From Prorocentrum cordatum (taxonomy: Eukaryota; Sar; Dinophyceae; Prorocentrales; Prorocentraceae), in NCBI GenBank assembly GCA_963575745.1, contig CAUYUJ010004991.1, positions 407,006 to 471,005 on the forward strand: a stretch of DNA of 64,000 nucleotides, in the 5' to 3' direction. Both the position numbers and the translations under genes were made by a program. Position 1 is the first letter of the stretch, and the number at the start of each line of letters is the position of its first letter. The notes under the pieces are model-generated. The model worked only from the letters and a program-made list of their open reading frames with translations, searched no databases and was not told the DNA's origin. This document shows positions 42,950 through 52,302 of this stretch, in pieces.

Positions 42950-43207
42950 TATGTTGATTCGCTGTGTTGATGTACCAGGAATGGTGTTCTGGCACGATTC
43001 AGGAGCGTCAAGACGCAACAGTCAGGTTGATCCGTGGCCTTGGAATCCCGATAACAACGTCTTCGTATGCTTCAGGGTCTTCAAACGGTTGTCTTTCAAA
43101 GAGGCAGTTCCTTCAATGGAAATGAACCGTTGTACGGGCCTATGAAGAGGGAGCTTGGAGGATGGGTCTACTCCAACATCGCTGATGACCCTTGGGTTGA
43201 CACTGGT
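42950..43207 (-). repeat. Composite repeat F, 250-bp block, copy 2 (inverted)
   Basis: Reverse complement of 1718-1975 in order and spacing, from GGCACGATTC at one end to CATCGCTGATGACCCTTGGG at the other. It links the satellite array to a TCC array, giving the mirror image of the 1.7-kb locus. Confidence 0.75.
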
Positions 43208-43420
43208 CCTCTTCTTTTTCTTCCTCCTCCTCCTCCTCCTCCTCCTCCTCCTCTCCTCTTCCTCCTCCTCCTCCTCCTCCTCCTCCTCCCCTCCTCCCCT
43301 TCCTCCTCCCCTCCTCCTCCTCCTCCTCCTCCTCCTCCTCCTCCTCCTCCTCCTCCTCCTCCTCCTCCTCCTCCTCCTTCCCCCCTCCCCCTCCCCTCCC
43401 CCTCCCCCCCCCCCTCCCCC
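43208..43420. repeat. TCC array at the head of inverted repeat F
   Basis: About 200 bp of TCC/CCTTCC grading into CCCCTCCC. Confidence 0.9.
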
Positions 43421-43729
43421 GAGCCGGGGCTCTCCAGCAGCTCCGCGTCCCGCGAGGAGGGCAGGAAGCCGCCCACGTAGGGCTGCCGCCCCAGGAGCTC
43501 CTCCAGGCGGCGTCCGCCGCGCCGCCTCGCCGCCCTGCCCCCCCCCCCCCCCCCCTGGGCCCCTTGTGTCTCGGCGCCCTGTCGATGGCCCCTGGACACC
43601 CTCGCGCCGCGAGGAAGGCCACAACGGGAAAGACGGTCCGCCCGTACGGTCATCGGCTTGACCTCAGAACGATGAATCAGGAACGAGGCCCCTTTCTTCC
43701 AAGGAATAACGCATAGGGAACGATGAACG

Positions 43730-43781
43730 AATAATACATAGCGCATAGGGAGCGAGAAATAACGCATGCAAGTCTAAGGAA
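43730..43781 (+). repeat. 52-bp direct repeat, left copy
   Basis: Identical to 44,545-44,596. Starts AATAATACATAGCGCATAGG and ends AAGTCTAAGGAA. The pair brackets the G-run/C-run tandem array. The unit itself contains a partial duplication (ATAACGCATAGGGA is also present just upstream). Confidence 0.85.
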
Positions 43782-43910
43782 TCCGCCGACCCTGTCGGCG
43801 TGTGTGAGGGGCTTTTCCGTTCGAGCCGTCATCTCCGTTATTCTTTGTACTCGTCGTCTCTGTCCTTCCCTTTCCCTGGGACTCCTCTTCCCCTGGGCTC
43901 CAGCCAAGCC

Positions 43911-44432
43911 GACCTTGAGCAACGTCGTAATTCAGTCGAAGGGAAGCCCCTTCCCTTTGATCCCTCCCCCGCCGGGAGGGGGGGGGGGGGTAGCGACCCC
44001 CCCCCGGGTCAGATACGACGCCCCCCCCCCGTACCGACCTTGAGCAACGTCGTAATTCAGTCGAAGGGAAGCCCCTTCCCTTTGATCCCTCCCCCGCCGG
44101 GAGGGGGGGGGGGTAGCGACCCCCCCCCCGGGTCAGATACGACGCCCCCCCCCGTACCCGACCTGAGCCCAAGCAAACGTCGTATTCAGTCGAAGGGAAG
44201 CCCCTTCCCTTTGATCCCTCCCCCGCCGGGAGGGGGGGGGGGTAGCGGGGGGGGGTAGCGACCCCTCCCCCGGGTCAGATACGACGCCCCCCCCCGTACC
44301 GACCTTGAGCAACGTCGTAATTGAGTCGAAGGGAAGCCCCTTCCCTTTCCCTTCCCCGACGGGGGGGGGAGGAGGGGTCCCGGGGGGGGTCCCAGGGGAG
44401 TCCCGGGGAAGTCCCGGGTCAGATACGACACC
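43911..44432. repeat. Four tandem units of 125-140 bp with G-run/C-run hairpins
   Basis: Each unit has CTTGAGCAACGTCGTAATTC, GGGAAGCCCCTTCCC, CCTCCCCCGCCGGGAGG, then a run of about 8-12 G, TAGCGA, a run of about 7-9 C, and CGGGTCAGATACGACGCC. G-run and C-run are complementary around TAGCGA. Unit 3 has a duplicated G-run, and unit 4 is diverged. Confidence 0.85.
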
Positions 44433-44544
44433 TCCCTCCCCCACCTTCTCGTCCTTCTCCCCGTTCCCCAAAACCATCCCACAGCCCGTGCCTCTTGCTG
44501 CGCATTGCGAACAGGGTCGGCGGCACCGGCCGTAAGGCCTTCGC

Positions 44545-44596
44545 AATAATACATAGCGCATAGGGAGCGAGAAATAACGCATGCAAGTCTAAGGAA
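44545..44596 (+). repeat. 52-bp direct repeat, right copy
   Basis: Perfect match to 43,730-43,781 as read by eye. Followed by GACCGAGCCCC and GCGTTCCTTATTC, related to dispersed repeat G. Confidence 0.85.
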
Positions 44597-44679
44597 CGAC
44601 CGAGCCCCTTTTGAAAAGCAAGCGTTCCTTATTCAAGCCGCTCACTGTATGATAAGGATGCGCGGGACCCAGTGGTCGG

Positions 44680-44850
44680 AAGGAGCAGGTCGAAACACGA
44701 AGCGGGAAGGCGTTGAAGATAGATTGGGTGTCCGCCCGCCCCCTGAAGAGGACGGAAAGGGTGAAGCCATTCGATCATTGAAGCAGCAAGGCGCTCAAGC
44801 AGATTGGAACCTGGGGCTCCAGCAATGCCTACTTTCAACGACCGATGGGT
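44680..44850 (+). repeat. Copies of the 5.5-kb roughly 95-bp unit
   Basis: GGCGCTCAAGCAGATTGGAA and GGGGCTCCAGCAATGCCTAC then TTTCAACGACCGATGG align with 5560-5630. A more diverged unit precedes it. Confidence 0.6.
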
Positions 44851-45060
44851 CAGGATGCAAGGGCCTTGGAGGGCCATGCTGCCGTTCTTCGGCGGAAGTC
44901 GCTAAGGATGGGCCGACGGGGCAGGGATGCTGGGTCAGCCTTGGAGAGCTGCTCCTCCTCACCATGCGGGCTGACCGTATTGGACCATTTGTGTTCGGCC
45001 CCGGGAGGCCCTCGGCGGGCCTCCGGGGGCCGTCAAGAGAACGCCGCGGGACGAGAAGCC

Positions 45061-45206
45061 CGGTCCCTGGGACACACAAATAAAACGATTCCCCATATAT
45101 TATCATATTTTCTGCGTTTTTGTCTTCCCCCCCACTGCCCATGTTTTTTCTATATTTTCTGTGAAGCCGCGGATTAATTTTGTCTGTGTGTTTCTTTCCC
45201 TCCCGA
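45061..45206 (+). mobile_element. Family E short element, copy 6
   Basis: Body from GGGACACACAAATAAAACGA to TTTCTTTCCCTCCCGA, with GTGAAGCCGCGGATTAATTT in place of the usual core. GAGAAGCCCGGTCCCTGGG flanks it on both sides (45,053-45,071 and 45,207-45,225). That is 19 bp, longer than at other copies, and the first part of the element falls inside it. Confidence 0.7.
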
Positions 45207-45299
45207 GAGAAGCCCGGTCCCTGGGAAGGGGGCCAGACCTCCGCAGAGCCACGCTGCGACTAAAAAGACGGCGTCGGGTACTTGGGGCCAGCACGACGT

Positions 45300-45780
45300 G
45301 CGCGCGGGAACATGACCGAACGAGAATGGGAAGCGTCGCCTTTGTCTGTCGGGTCCCTTGAGAAATAATTGTCCGTCGTGCTGGTCTGCCGTGCTGGTCT
45401 GTCGTGGTGTGCGTACCTTTTTGGTACGTTCCCGACGGCCCGCATGTGCGCGCGGCAACCTGGCTGAACAAGAATCAGGGAGACGTAAGGCTCGGGTTCG
45501 GGGGACTCGGGCTGGCCTGACGGGACCATCCTGAAAATGACGAGACTCAATCTGAATTTGACGCGCACTCCCGCGGCAGACGTCCCACGAAAACTGGGCC
45601 GTCAAAGTCTAGGACGCGCTACTCAAAAAGCGTCGGCAAGCCCGAACTCTGGCATACTCGAGTCTGACGTTTCCCCGGAAGATCGGGAAGCGCTGCTTTT
45701 GTCCCTTGGGCTCGTGAAATATTTTCTGCCGTGCAGGTCTGTCGTGGTGTGCACACGATTGCGCGTGCGAGTGGAGTGCG
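45300..45780. repeat. Two copies of a roughly 110-bp unit with TCGTGCTGGTCTGCCGTG words
   Basis: GGGAAGCGTCGCCTTTGTC..TTGAGAAATAATTGTC at 45,328-45,375 aligns with GGGAAGCGCTGCTTTTGTC..CGTGAAATATTTTCTG at 45,688-45,730. Both lead to GTGCTGGTCTG/GTGCAGGTCTG and CTGTCGTGGTGTGC. A related stretch starts the 63.0-kb array. Confidence 0.65.
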
Positions 45781-45789
45781 TGTGTGCCT

Positions 45790-45794
<5 letters not shown>

Positions 45795-45831
<37 letters not shown>

Positions 45832-45912
45832 TGCGTGTGTCGCGCGCGTGTCGCTCTCGCTCGACCTGTACTACGCCGCGCCGCTGCGCGCGCGGCCGCG
45901 ACGCCCAAAACA

Positions 45913-45945
<33 letters not shown>

Positions 45946-45950
45946 GCTGT
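45795..45950. repeat. GT array and GA array
   Basis: (GT)n at about 45,795-45,842 and (GA)n at 45,920-45,944, separated by GC-rich sequence. Confidence 0.9.
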
Positions 45951-46859
45951 TCGTGCGGCATGCAACCAGTGGTGCGACGGCGGCAGGCCGGCGGCGCGCG
46001 GAGCTCCACCCTCTGGCCCGCAGCCGCCTCGGCCGTGGACCTGCCCGCTCGTGGCGCTGCCTCCCGTCCCGGAACCTCCGCGTCGCAGGTCTCGGGAGCG
46101 GCCAGGACGGGGGTGTCCAAGAAGGGGGGGGATGCAAATCATGACCGGCGGCACGTGCGCGGCCCAGCGGGGGGGCCAGGGACGTAATGAAATAAGAAGG
46201 GGCGCCATGAAATCTGGGGAAGTACGAAATACCATGGCCCCCGCCATGATATCCCCCCCCCCCTAGTCATCACCCCCCTCTTTGCCGCCCTCGAAGGTCG
46301 GGCGCCGGCCTGCCCGCCTGCCATGGCTCTGCGGCGACGGCCCGTCGCCGTGCCGCCGGTCTCTGGGCGCACCCTCGCCCCGCTTCGTGCCCGCGCGCTG
46401 CGCTCCCCTCCCCGCTCGTCGCAGGGCCTGCCCGGCCGCGTTGGAGCGCGCGCGCGTCGCCCTCTTGGCCCCGGGGCTCGGCTCTCCTGGCTTGGCTCGA
46501 CCCCCTGGGTGGACCCCCAGAGGCGATCGCCTGGCTTCCGTTTTCCCCGCGCCCTGGGCGCGCTGGGCCCCTTTCCCTGGCGCAGCGCCTCTTTTGCCCG
46601 TCCGCTGCCGCGGGCCCCGCGCCCGCCTAAATCTGCCGCGGCGCCCCTCCAGCTGCCCCGCCCTCGCTCACCGCCCCGCTGCCGCGCCCCGCCCCAGCGC
46701 CCCGCCCTGCGGCCGCCGCCCCCTCGCCACCCCGCCGCTCTCCGGCCCCCGCCCGCTGCCTCGCAGCCTAAGCTCCTCGGCGCCGCACCCGGCCGTTGCC
46801 CCGTGAGGGGTCGGCCGCCGTCTCGCCTTTTGTTTGCCTCTCTTCTGACTACTGGGCTG
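45951..46859. other. GC-rich block with open frames, no gene supported
   Basis: Cytosine-rich on the + strand. Frames of 174-298 codons are Arg/Pro/Ala strings. The last 100 bp (GCCGTTGCCCCGTGAGGGG..CCGTCTCGCC..TTTGCCTCTCTTC) resembles 60,205-60,250, so the block may belong to a dispersed GC-rich family. Confidence 0.4.
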
Positions 46860-47390
46860 TCTGTGTGTCTGTCTGTCTGTAGGTCGGTAGGTCTATACGT
46901 CTGTCTGTCTGTCATTGTCTGTCTGTCTGTCATTGTCTGTCTGTCTGTATATATATATATATATATGTGTACAGTTTCGGGATATGACTGTATACATGCA
47001 TGCATAACTGTACGCATATATGTAGGTATGTACGTACGTGTATGTGTATATATGCACGTATGCATGGATGCATGCACACATGCATGTAATATGTATGCAT
47101 GTATACGTGAATGCATGCATGCATGCCTGCATGTCTGCATGTATGCATGCATGCATGTATCTTTGTATGTAGTTTGTATATATGTATGCATGCATGTATG
47201 CTTGTATATACGTATGTAGGTATACATGTTTGTTTGTAGGTATGTCTGTATGTATGTACACCTCATGTCTGTCTGTCTGTATGTTTATGTGTGTTTCTGG
47301 ATGCATGTCTGTCTGTCTGTATGCATGTATGTATGTATGCGTGTATGCATGTATGTATGTATGTCTGTATGTGCGTATGTTGTTGTCCCA
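46860..47390. repeat. TCTG, TA and TGTA/TGCA arrays
   Basis: TCTG units to 46,950, TA run at about 46,948-46,966, then TGTA, TGCA and TATG units. Words such as GCATGCATG are self-complementary. Confidence 0.9.
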
Positions 47391-48756
47391 TCTTCTGCCT
47401 CCTGCTGCCATGCTGCTCTTTCGGGTCGCCCACGTGTGTGCTTGAACACCGCCTGTCGTCCCTGCCGGCCCCCCCTTCCGGTCGTACTTCGCCATTTCAA
47501 TCGGGGGCTCTCACCGCAGTCGCGCTGTGTGCTTTCCGTTCTCGCTGGCCCTACATCCTTGCATGCGCTCGCATCTTCCACGTGAAAGCAAAGTGTGTGT
47601 GTGTGTGTGTGGGTCCTCCTCCGCCTCCGGATTTCAGTGTGTTCGGTTCCTGATTTGTCTGAGGGGCGGCGCCGTGGATGGCCTCCCCGCCGCCGCACGT
47701 GTGGAATTCGCGTTCTTCGCCTTCTTTCTCCACGACGTCTTCCTCTCGTCTTTACGCTCCTGTGCACGTTCTGCTGATGAGCTCTCTTAGCTCTCCTGTT
47801 TGTTATCTTCTCTGGTTCGACCTGCATGTGCTGTGGGCTCGTCTCTGACGCACCCGCTCGCCTAGCGCAGCCCTTTTTTTCTGCATGCCGACTTGCACTT
47901 CAAAGTCCACCCGTCTGCAAGGCTAGGTGGAAGCGAAATGGGCGTGTCGCGCCTTTGTGCTCGCGACGGTGCCGCCACCTCGCCGCTCGAAGAGAAGTGC
48001 GAGCTTGTGTGTGTGTGTGTGTGCGTGTGCGTGCGGTGGCTGTGTGTGTGTGGGTGTGTGTGTGTGTGCGTGTAAGCGTGTGTCTTTCTGATTGGTGTGT
48101 CCTGTGTGCGGTGTGATGCGAATTGTCTGCTATCTATATATATATATATACATGTAGTTGTATCTATATATGTGTATTGGTCTATATATACATATATACG
48201 ATGTGCGTGGTGTGTGTGTGTGTGTGTGTGTGGGTGTGTGCTTGTATGCGTGACTGCATTCATGTGTGTGTGTGTGTGTTGAGCGTTACGGTCAAAAAAA
48301 TTGGATTCACGTGTCGCGGCGGTGGCCCCGATGACACGCTATGCCCTGCGAGCGGATAGCGCGTCGCATGTCGCTCCGCTCCGCGGTGCGAGAGGATAGG
48401 GAAAGCTCAAGACGCTGACGCTAAGGAGTGGAGAAATAGATATCGTGTGGCGTCGAAGCGGGGTGGGCCAGAACCGGCGGAGCGACACGCTAAGCCTAAA
48501 TTCCCAACGGTACGTCTTCTGTCTTGTATGCCTTCGTGCGTGCCACATGATGTGTGTTGACCGCTATGTTCCGTGACTTGTGTATTCTGTGAAGCGTGCT
48601 ATGTATGTGCTGTGTGCTGCGTGGTGTGTGATCGAGTCGAGCTGTGGGCTACCTTGACTGCTTTCTGGGCCGTCATGGGAGCCTCTGGAAACGCTCTTGG
48701 GCAATGTTGAACCATGCGAGGGATCTTGTGGAGTCCGCTTGGGAGCTTTTCCAAAA
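47391..48756. repeat. Mixed unique DNA and TG, TA arrays
   Basis: (TG)n at about 47,596-47,611, 48,007-48,080 and 48,208-48,280, and TA runs at about 48,135-48,200. Unique pieces between them carry no recognisable gene. 48,640-48,750 has CTTTCTGGGCCGTC..GCTCTTGGGC..GCTTGGGAGC words akin to the CCCAAGA family. Confidence 0.6.
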
Positions 48757-48890
48757 GTACATGGGTGCACCTGGAGTGCTGTCGCAGCAAGTGCTTCCTT
48801 CCATTGATAGCATGTATATAACGGTTACTAGTAGTTGTCTTGGTCAGGTGTTAAAAGGGTTCCGCGCGGCGTGTGTGCGCGTGCATGTGG
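48757..48890 (+). repeat. Dispersed repeat J, copy 1
   Basis: ATGGGTGCACCTGGAGTGC.GTCGCA..TTCC through AGTTG.CT..GGTCAGGTG to GCGTGTGTGCGCGTGCATG aligns with 51,067-51,210. Both copies lead into TG-rich DNA and then GC-rich DNA. Confidence 0.6.
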
Positions 48891-49319
48891 GTCCTTCTTC
48901 TGCTCTTCTTCTGTCGCCCGCTCCTCCTTTCTCGCCGTTCCTCTCGTGCTTGCCGTGCTTCTGCCGGCCCCTTGCCGCTCGCAGCCCTCTTGGTGCGCGC
49001 CCCGGTTCTCGCGGGCCTTCTCGCGCCAGTGCCGCCGCTCGCATGCTGGGCTCCTTGCTGGCGTCGGCGCCTTTTTCGGCCTGCCGTCCAGCTGTGACTC
49101 TTTCCTCCGCCCCCTTCGCCTCCCAGCTTGCCAGCCTCGGCATTCGGTCTGGTTCCTCTCGCGCCCACTTCTCCAACGCCCTCGCCTGGCTTTGCCGATC
49201 GACCCACAGCCGAGGGCAACGATATATAGACCACGCCTCCACCGAAGGTGGCCAATTCGTGGGAGACGCGTCCCGCGACCGTGCGCCCGTCGACTGGAGT
49301 CATCGGTGCGTCGGAAAAA
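48891..49319. other. GC-rich block
   Basis: No gene supported. Frames of 130-270 codons on both strands lack domains. It ends in GGAAAAACGTGCGTGCG, the A-run to TG junction noted in the findings. Confidence 0.4.
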
Positions 49320-49395
49320 CGTGCGTGCGTGCGTGTGTGTGTTTGTACTTATATATATATATATATATATATATGTGTATCTATATATACTTGGC
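49320..49395. repeat. GTGC/GT and TA arrays
   Basis: GTGCGTGCGTGTGTGTG followed by about 12 TA units. Confidence 0.9.
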
Positions 49396-49449
49396 TCCAA
49401 CAAAAGTTTCCTTGGAAACTCGCAAGAAGAATAATATGTATGTAAACCC

Positions 49450-50159
49450 GTCGGCAAGATGAAAAGTCGCGCGCGCGTGATCAGCGTTCGCACGCACGCG
49501 ATCCCAAGACGTCCCATGGCCACAACATGCTTCCAGGAATGCCTCAGGCCACGGACGATAACGTCCAGAGGACCCAGGATGATGCCACCCCAACGCGATC
49601 CCGCCATGGATTCTGGACCGTGTCAGGCCGACTCGCAGATGACGCAACACATGAGCAACGCGTGACGCCGAGATGGCCCGATGGCAACAAGATGGATCCA
49701 AGCGCACCCAGGGTGGCCTCATAATGATCACGCGATGGTTGCGTGATCCAAACATGACCGGGATATGATCTCAAGATGACCTGAAGACGACCCCAACACG
49801 GCAATAATACTGCAACTTATGAGCCCCATCTTACTTCGAGCCGATCCCAGCATGGTGGGATCCGTGAACGACCCGGGATTTTGGTCTACCCCATTTTTAA
49901 TGGGTGGGATTTTGATCGTCCTGAACTAAACTTATAATATTAAAGCGGAATAAGCCAGGCGGGATCCCGCCCGGCCCACGGAGGAAGACAACATTGCTAG
50001 GCTTCTACGGGGGGTAGGGGGTTCGGAAGGGGCGTCGTTAAATTCCGCTGACATTGGCAAGCCTTCCAGCGGCCTTCCCCCGTCTTCCGCCTCGTTTTAC
50101 TTCCGTCGACTTCCGCGGGCCAGCGTCGTGATGAAAATTCAAGGAACTTTCATTGGGCC

Positions 50160-50160
<1 letters not shown>
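49450..50160. other. Degenerate ATGATCCCAAGATGG-like repeats and unique DNA
   Basis: From 49,500 to 49,860 there are degenerate units with GATCCCAAGACG, ACAAGATGGATCC, GATATGATCTCAAGATGACC. At 49,870-49,915 the word GGGATTTTG is repeated on either side of a small hairpin ACCCCATT-TTT-AATGGGT. No ORF of note. Confidence 0.45.

Positions 50161-50162
<2 letters not shown>

Positions 50163-50201
<39 letters not shown>
50163..50201. repeat. TA array
   Basis: About 19 TA units. Confidence 0.95.
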
Positions 50202-50203
<2 letters not shown>

Positions 50204-50944
50204 GGGTGTATGCTGGGCGGGCGGGTAGGAGGGTGGGCGTGCGGTGTGTATAGTGCTCCCGCGTATGTCGCGTGCGAGACGACGACGTGGACGAGGAGGA
50301 GGAGGATGAGACGGAGGACGCAAACCTTGCTGGCGCCACTCCCAGGGGAATCGAAGCGTTGTCTTCACACCAGCACCAGTGCATGCGCCCTCCATGCGAT
50401 GGTCCACACGAGCAGCCCAGCCCCATCAGTAGATCACGCGGACGTAAACAGCGGCGGCCATGCTGGCAACCACTCCTATGCTGCCGCTGATCCATGTCTT
50501 CTGGCTGACGACCTGCTTGTTAACGAGGAGCAGGTAGAAGAGTGCGATCGCAGCGAGCGTGGGCAGCCCGAGCGTTCGCCAGAAGGGTCCAAACTCCAGC
50601 TGGCCTCCGAGCTTCTGGTAGATGCCGTGCGAGAGCAGGCCGCCGGGCATGTCCAGCCCGGGTCGCCTCGCCGGCCTCGCAGCGCGGCGGCGGCGGTGTC
50701 GCGGCAAATTTCTTGAGCCAGAAAAAGCTACGGAAGAAGAGGAAAAGGATGAGGAGGAAGAGGAGGAAGAGGACGAGAGGAAGTCCAGGAGGACGAGGAG
50801 GCGGACGAGGATGGAGAAGGATGATGAAGATACGATGAAGATGCGGACGAACAGGGCTAGACGCATTAAAATAACGATCCCAATTAATGAAAGGTGGAGG
50901 ACGAGGAGGCAGTATGACACAACTGAAGACTAATAATGCCCTCA
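50202..50944. other. Unassigned interval
   Basis: No recognisable domain. Includes degenerate GAGGA purine-rich sequence at about 50,735-50,860. Confidence 0.3.
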
Positions 50945-51060
50945 CGGGCGCTCCTTGAGGCCTCTTGGAACACAAGTGGAATCATCCAGCCCTTTTGGGG
51001 CCATCTTTGGGCCTTCACAGGCCCTATTAGATCTTATCTGCATGCTGGGGCCCTCTTGTA
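50945..51060. repeat. Short run of the CCTTGAGGCC/CTTTTGGGGCC family
   Basis: GGCGCTCCTTGAGGCCTCTTGGAAC..CCCTTTTGGGGCCATCTTTGGGCC resembles the reverse complement of the 7.9-8.6 kb array units. Confidence 0.5.
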
Positions 51061-51066
51061 CCCAAC

Positions 51067-51210
51067 ATAATATGGGTGCACATGGGGTGCCGTCGCAAGG
51101 CTTCCCACGAACATGCAGATGGTAGCCATTATTAGTTGCCTATATTAAGTGGTTGCCTGTGGTTGCCTTGGTTAGGTGCTGCGCGTGGCATGTGTGCATG
51201 TATGTCAGTG
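51067..51210 (+). repeat. Dispersed repeat J, copy 2
   Basis: Matches 48,757-48,890 (ATGGGTGCACATGGGGTGCC, GTCGCA, AGTTGCCT, CTTGGTTAGGTG, GCATGTGTGCATG). Followed by a GT array and a candidate spliced-leader relict. Confidence 0.6.
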
Positions 51211-51219
51211 TGAGGTGTA

Positions 51220-51234
51220 CGCGTGTGTGTACGG

Positions 51235-51280
<46 letters not shown>
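51220..51280. repeat. GT array
   Basis: About 20 pure GT units at its 3' part. Confidence 0.95.
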
Positions 51281-51282
<2 letters not shown>

Positions 51283-51298
51283 GCAGCCTTGGCTCAAG
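51281..51298 (+). other. Candidate relict of the dinoflagellate spliced leader
   Basis: CCGCAGCCTTGGCTCAAG differs from the known 22-nt leader (CCGTAGCCATTTTGGCTCAAG) by one substitution and a 3-nt gap. A second GGCTC.AG word follows exactly 15 nt after the first, as expected if a partial leader followed. Relict leaders mark genes that came back as processed mRNA in dinoflagellates. The match is suggestive only. Confidence 0.3.
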
Positions 51299-52302
51299 GC
51301 GTCTCGGCTCGAGCACGCCCCTGTTCCAGGTGCGCGCCAAGCGCGGGCCTCGACCTCGCGATGGAGTCCGCCGTGGCGCGGCGGCAGCGGCAGCGCCGCG
51401 CTGCTGCTGCCCGCGCCACGGTGGCAGCTTCCGCCGGCGCTTCCGGCGCCGCGGCGGCCCTCGCGCCCGTAGAAACCGTCGGCCCGCCGCCTCCGCGGCG
51501 CCGCTGGCGCGGGCGCCAGCGCCAGCGCGGCCGCCGCGGCGGTCTCCGCTGCTGCTGGTGGCTCCGCCACGGCTCCCGTGGCCGCCGCCGCCGCCGCCTC
51601 CGTGGCCGTGGCGGCCTGGGCGGCCCCTGCGGCCGCCCTGTCGGCGGCGGCTGCCCGTGGGGCAGGGCAGGGCCGCCCCGCCCAGCCCCGCGGGCGCGCG
51701 CGGCTGCCCTGGGACGCCCGCCGCACGGGGCCTAGGGCACGAGGCAGGCGGGCGCCAACGTGGCTCTGCGGGCACCCCCAGAGCCACTGACGCCTGGGCT
51801 CCGCCTGGACGCCCCGCGGTCCTGCGCTCGAGGTGGGGCAGCGCGGCACCGACGCGGCGCCTTGCTGTTCAAGGGAGCCCCGTACCGTCCCTCAGCAGCA
51901 CTCCGCCGCTCAGCGAGCTGCCCCTCGTGCACCGGACGGAGCCTCTCGGTCGCTTGGCGGACGGACCGCAGCACAGTGCCAGGGCGCCGACGGGGAGAGG
52001 GGCCGGGACCGCTCCCGGTTTCCCCCGCCGGAGGCCGTCGGAGCGGACGAGCGACTGGGCGCCGAGGGTGACCACCACGTCACCACTCGTGGAAAGGCCA
52101 GGGACGGCGCGGGGAGCCGGGGGCCCAGCGCGCGGAATCGGCGCCCTCTTGAGGTACCTGGCGCGCCCCCTAACCTGGCGGCCCCGGCCTCGTACAGCCC
52201 TACCGCCTCTCGCGCCGACCATCGCCACCGAGCCATGCCGCCTGGGCACTGCCCCGGCGGCGCTCCACCTCTTCTCGAGCCGCCGCTGCGCACCCCGGCC
52301 TG
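51299..52302. other. GC-rich block
   Basis: Open in several frames on both strands for 100-500 codons because stops are rare at this composition. No domain was recognised. If the leader relict is real, the 5' end of a retroposed gene would lie here. Confidence 0.35.

Noticed and set aside
49870-49915. Hairpin ACCCCATT-TTT-AATGGGT as a transcription terminator
   Set aside because: It is a small stem within a repeated GGGATTTTG context, with no adjacent gene and no bacterial setting.
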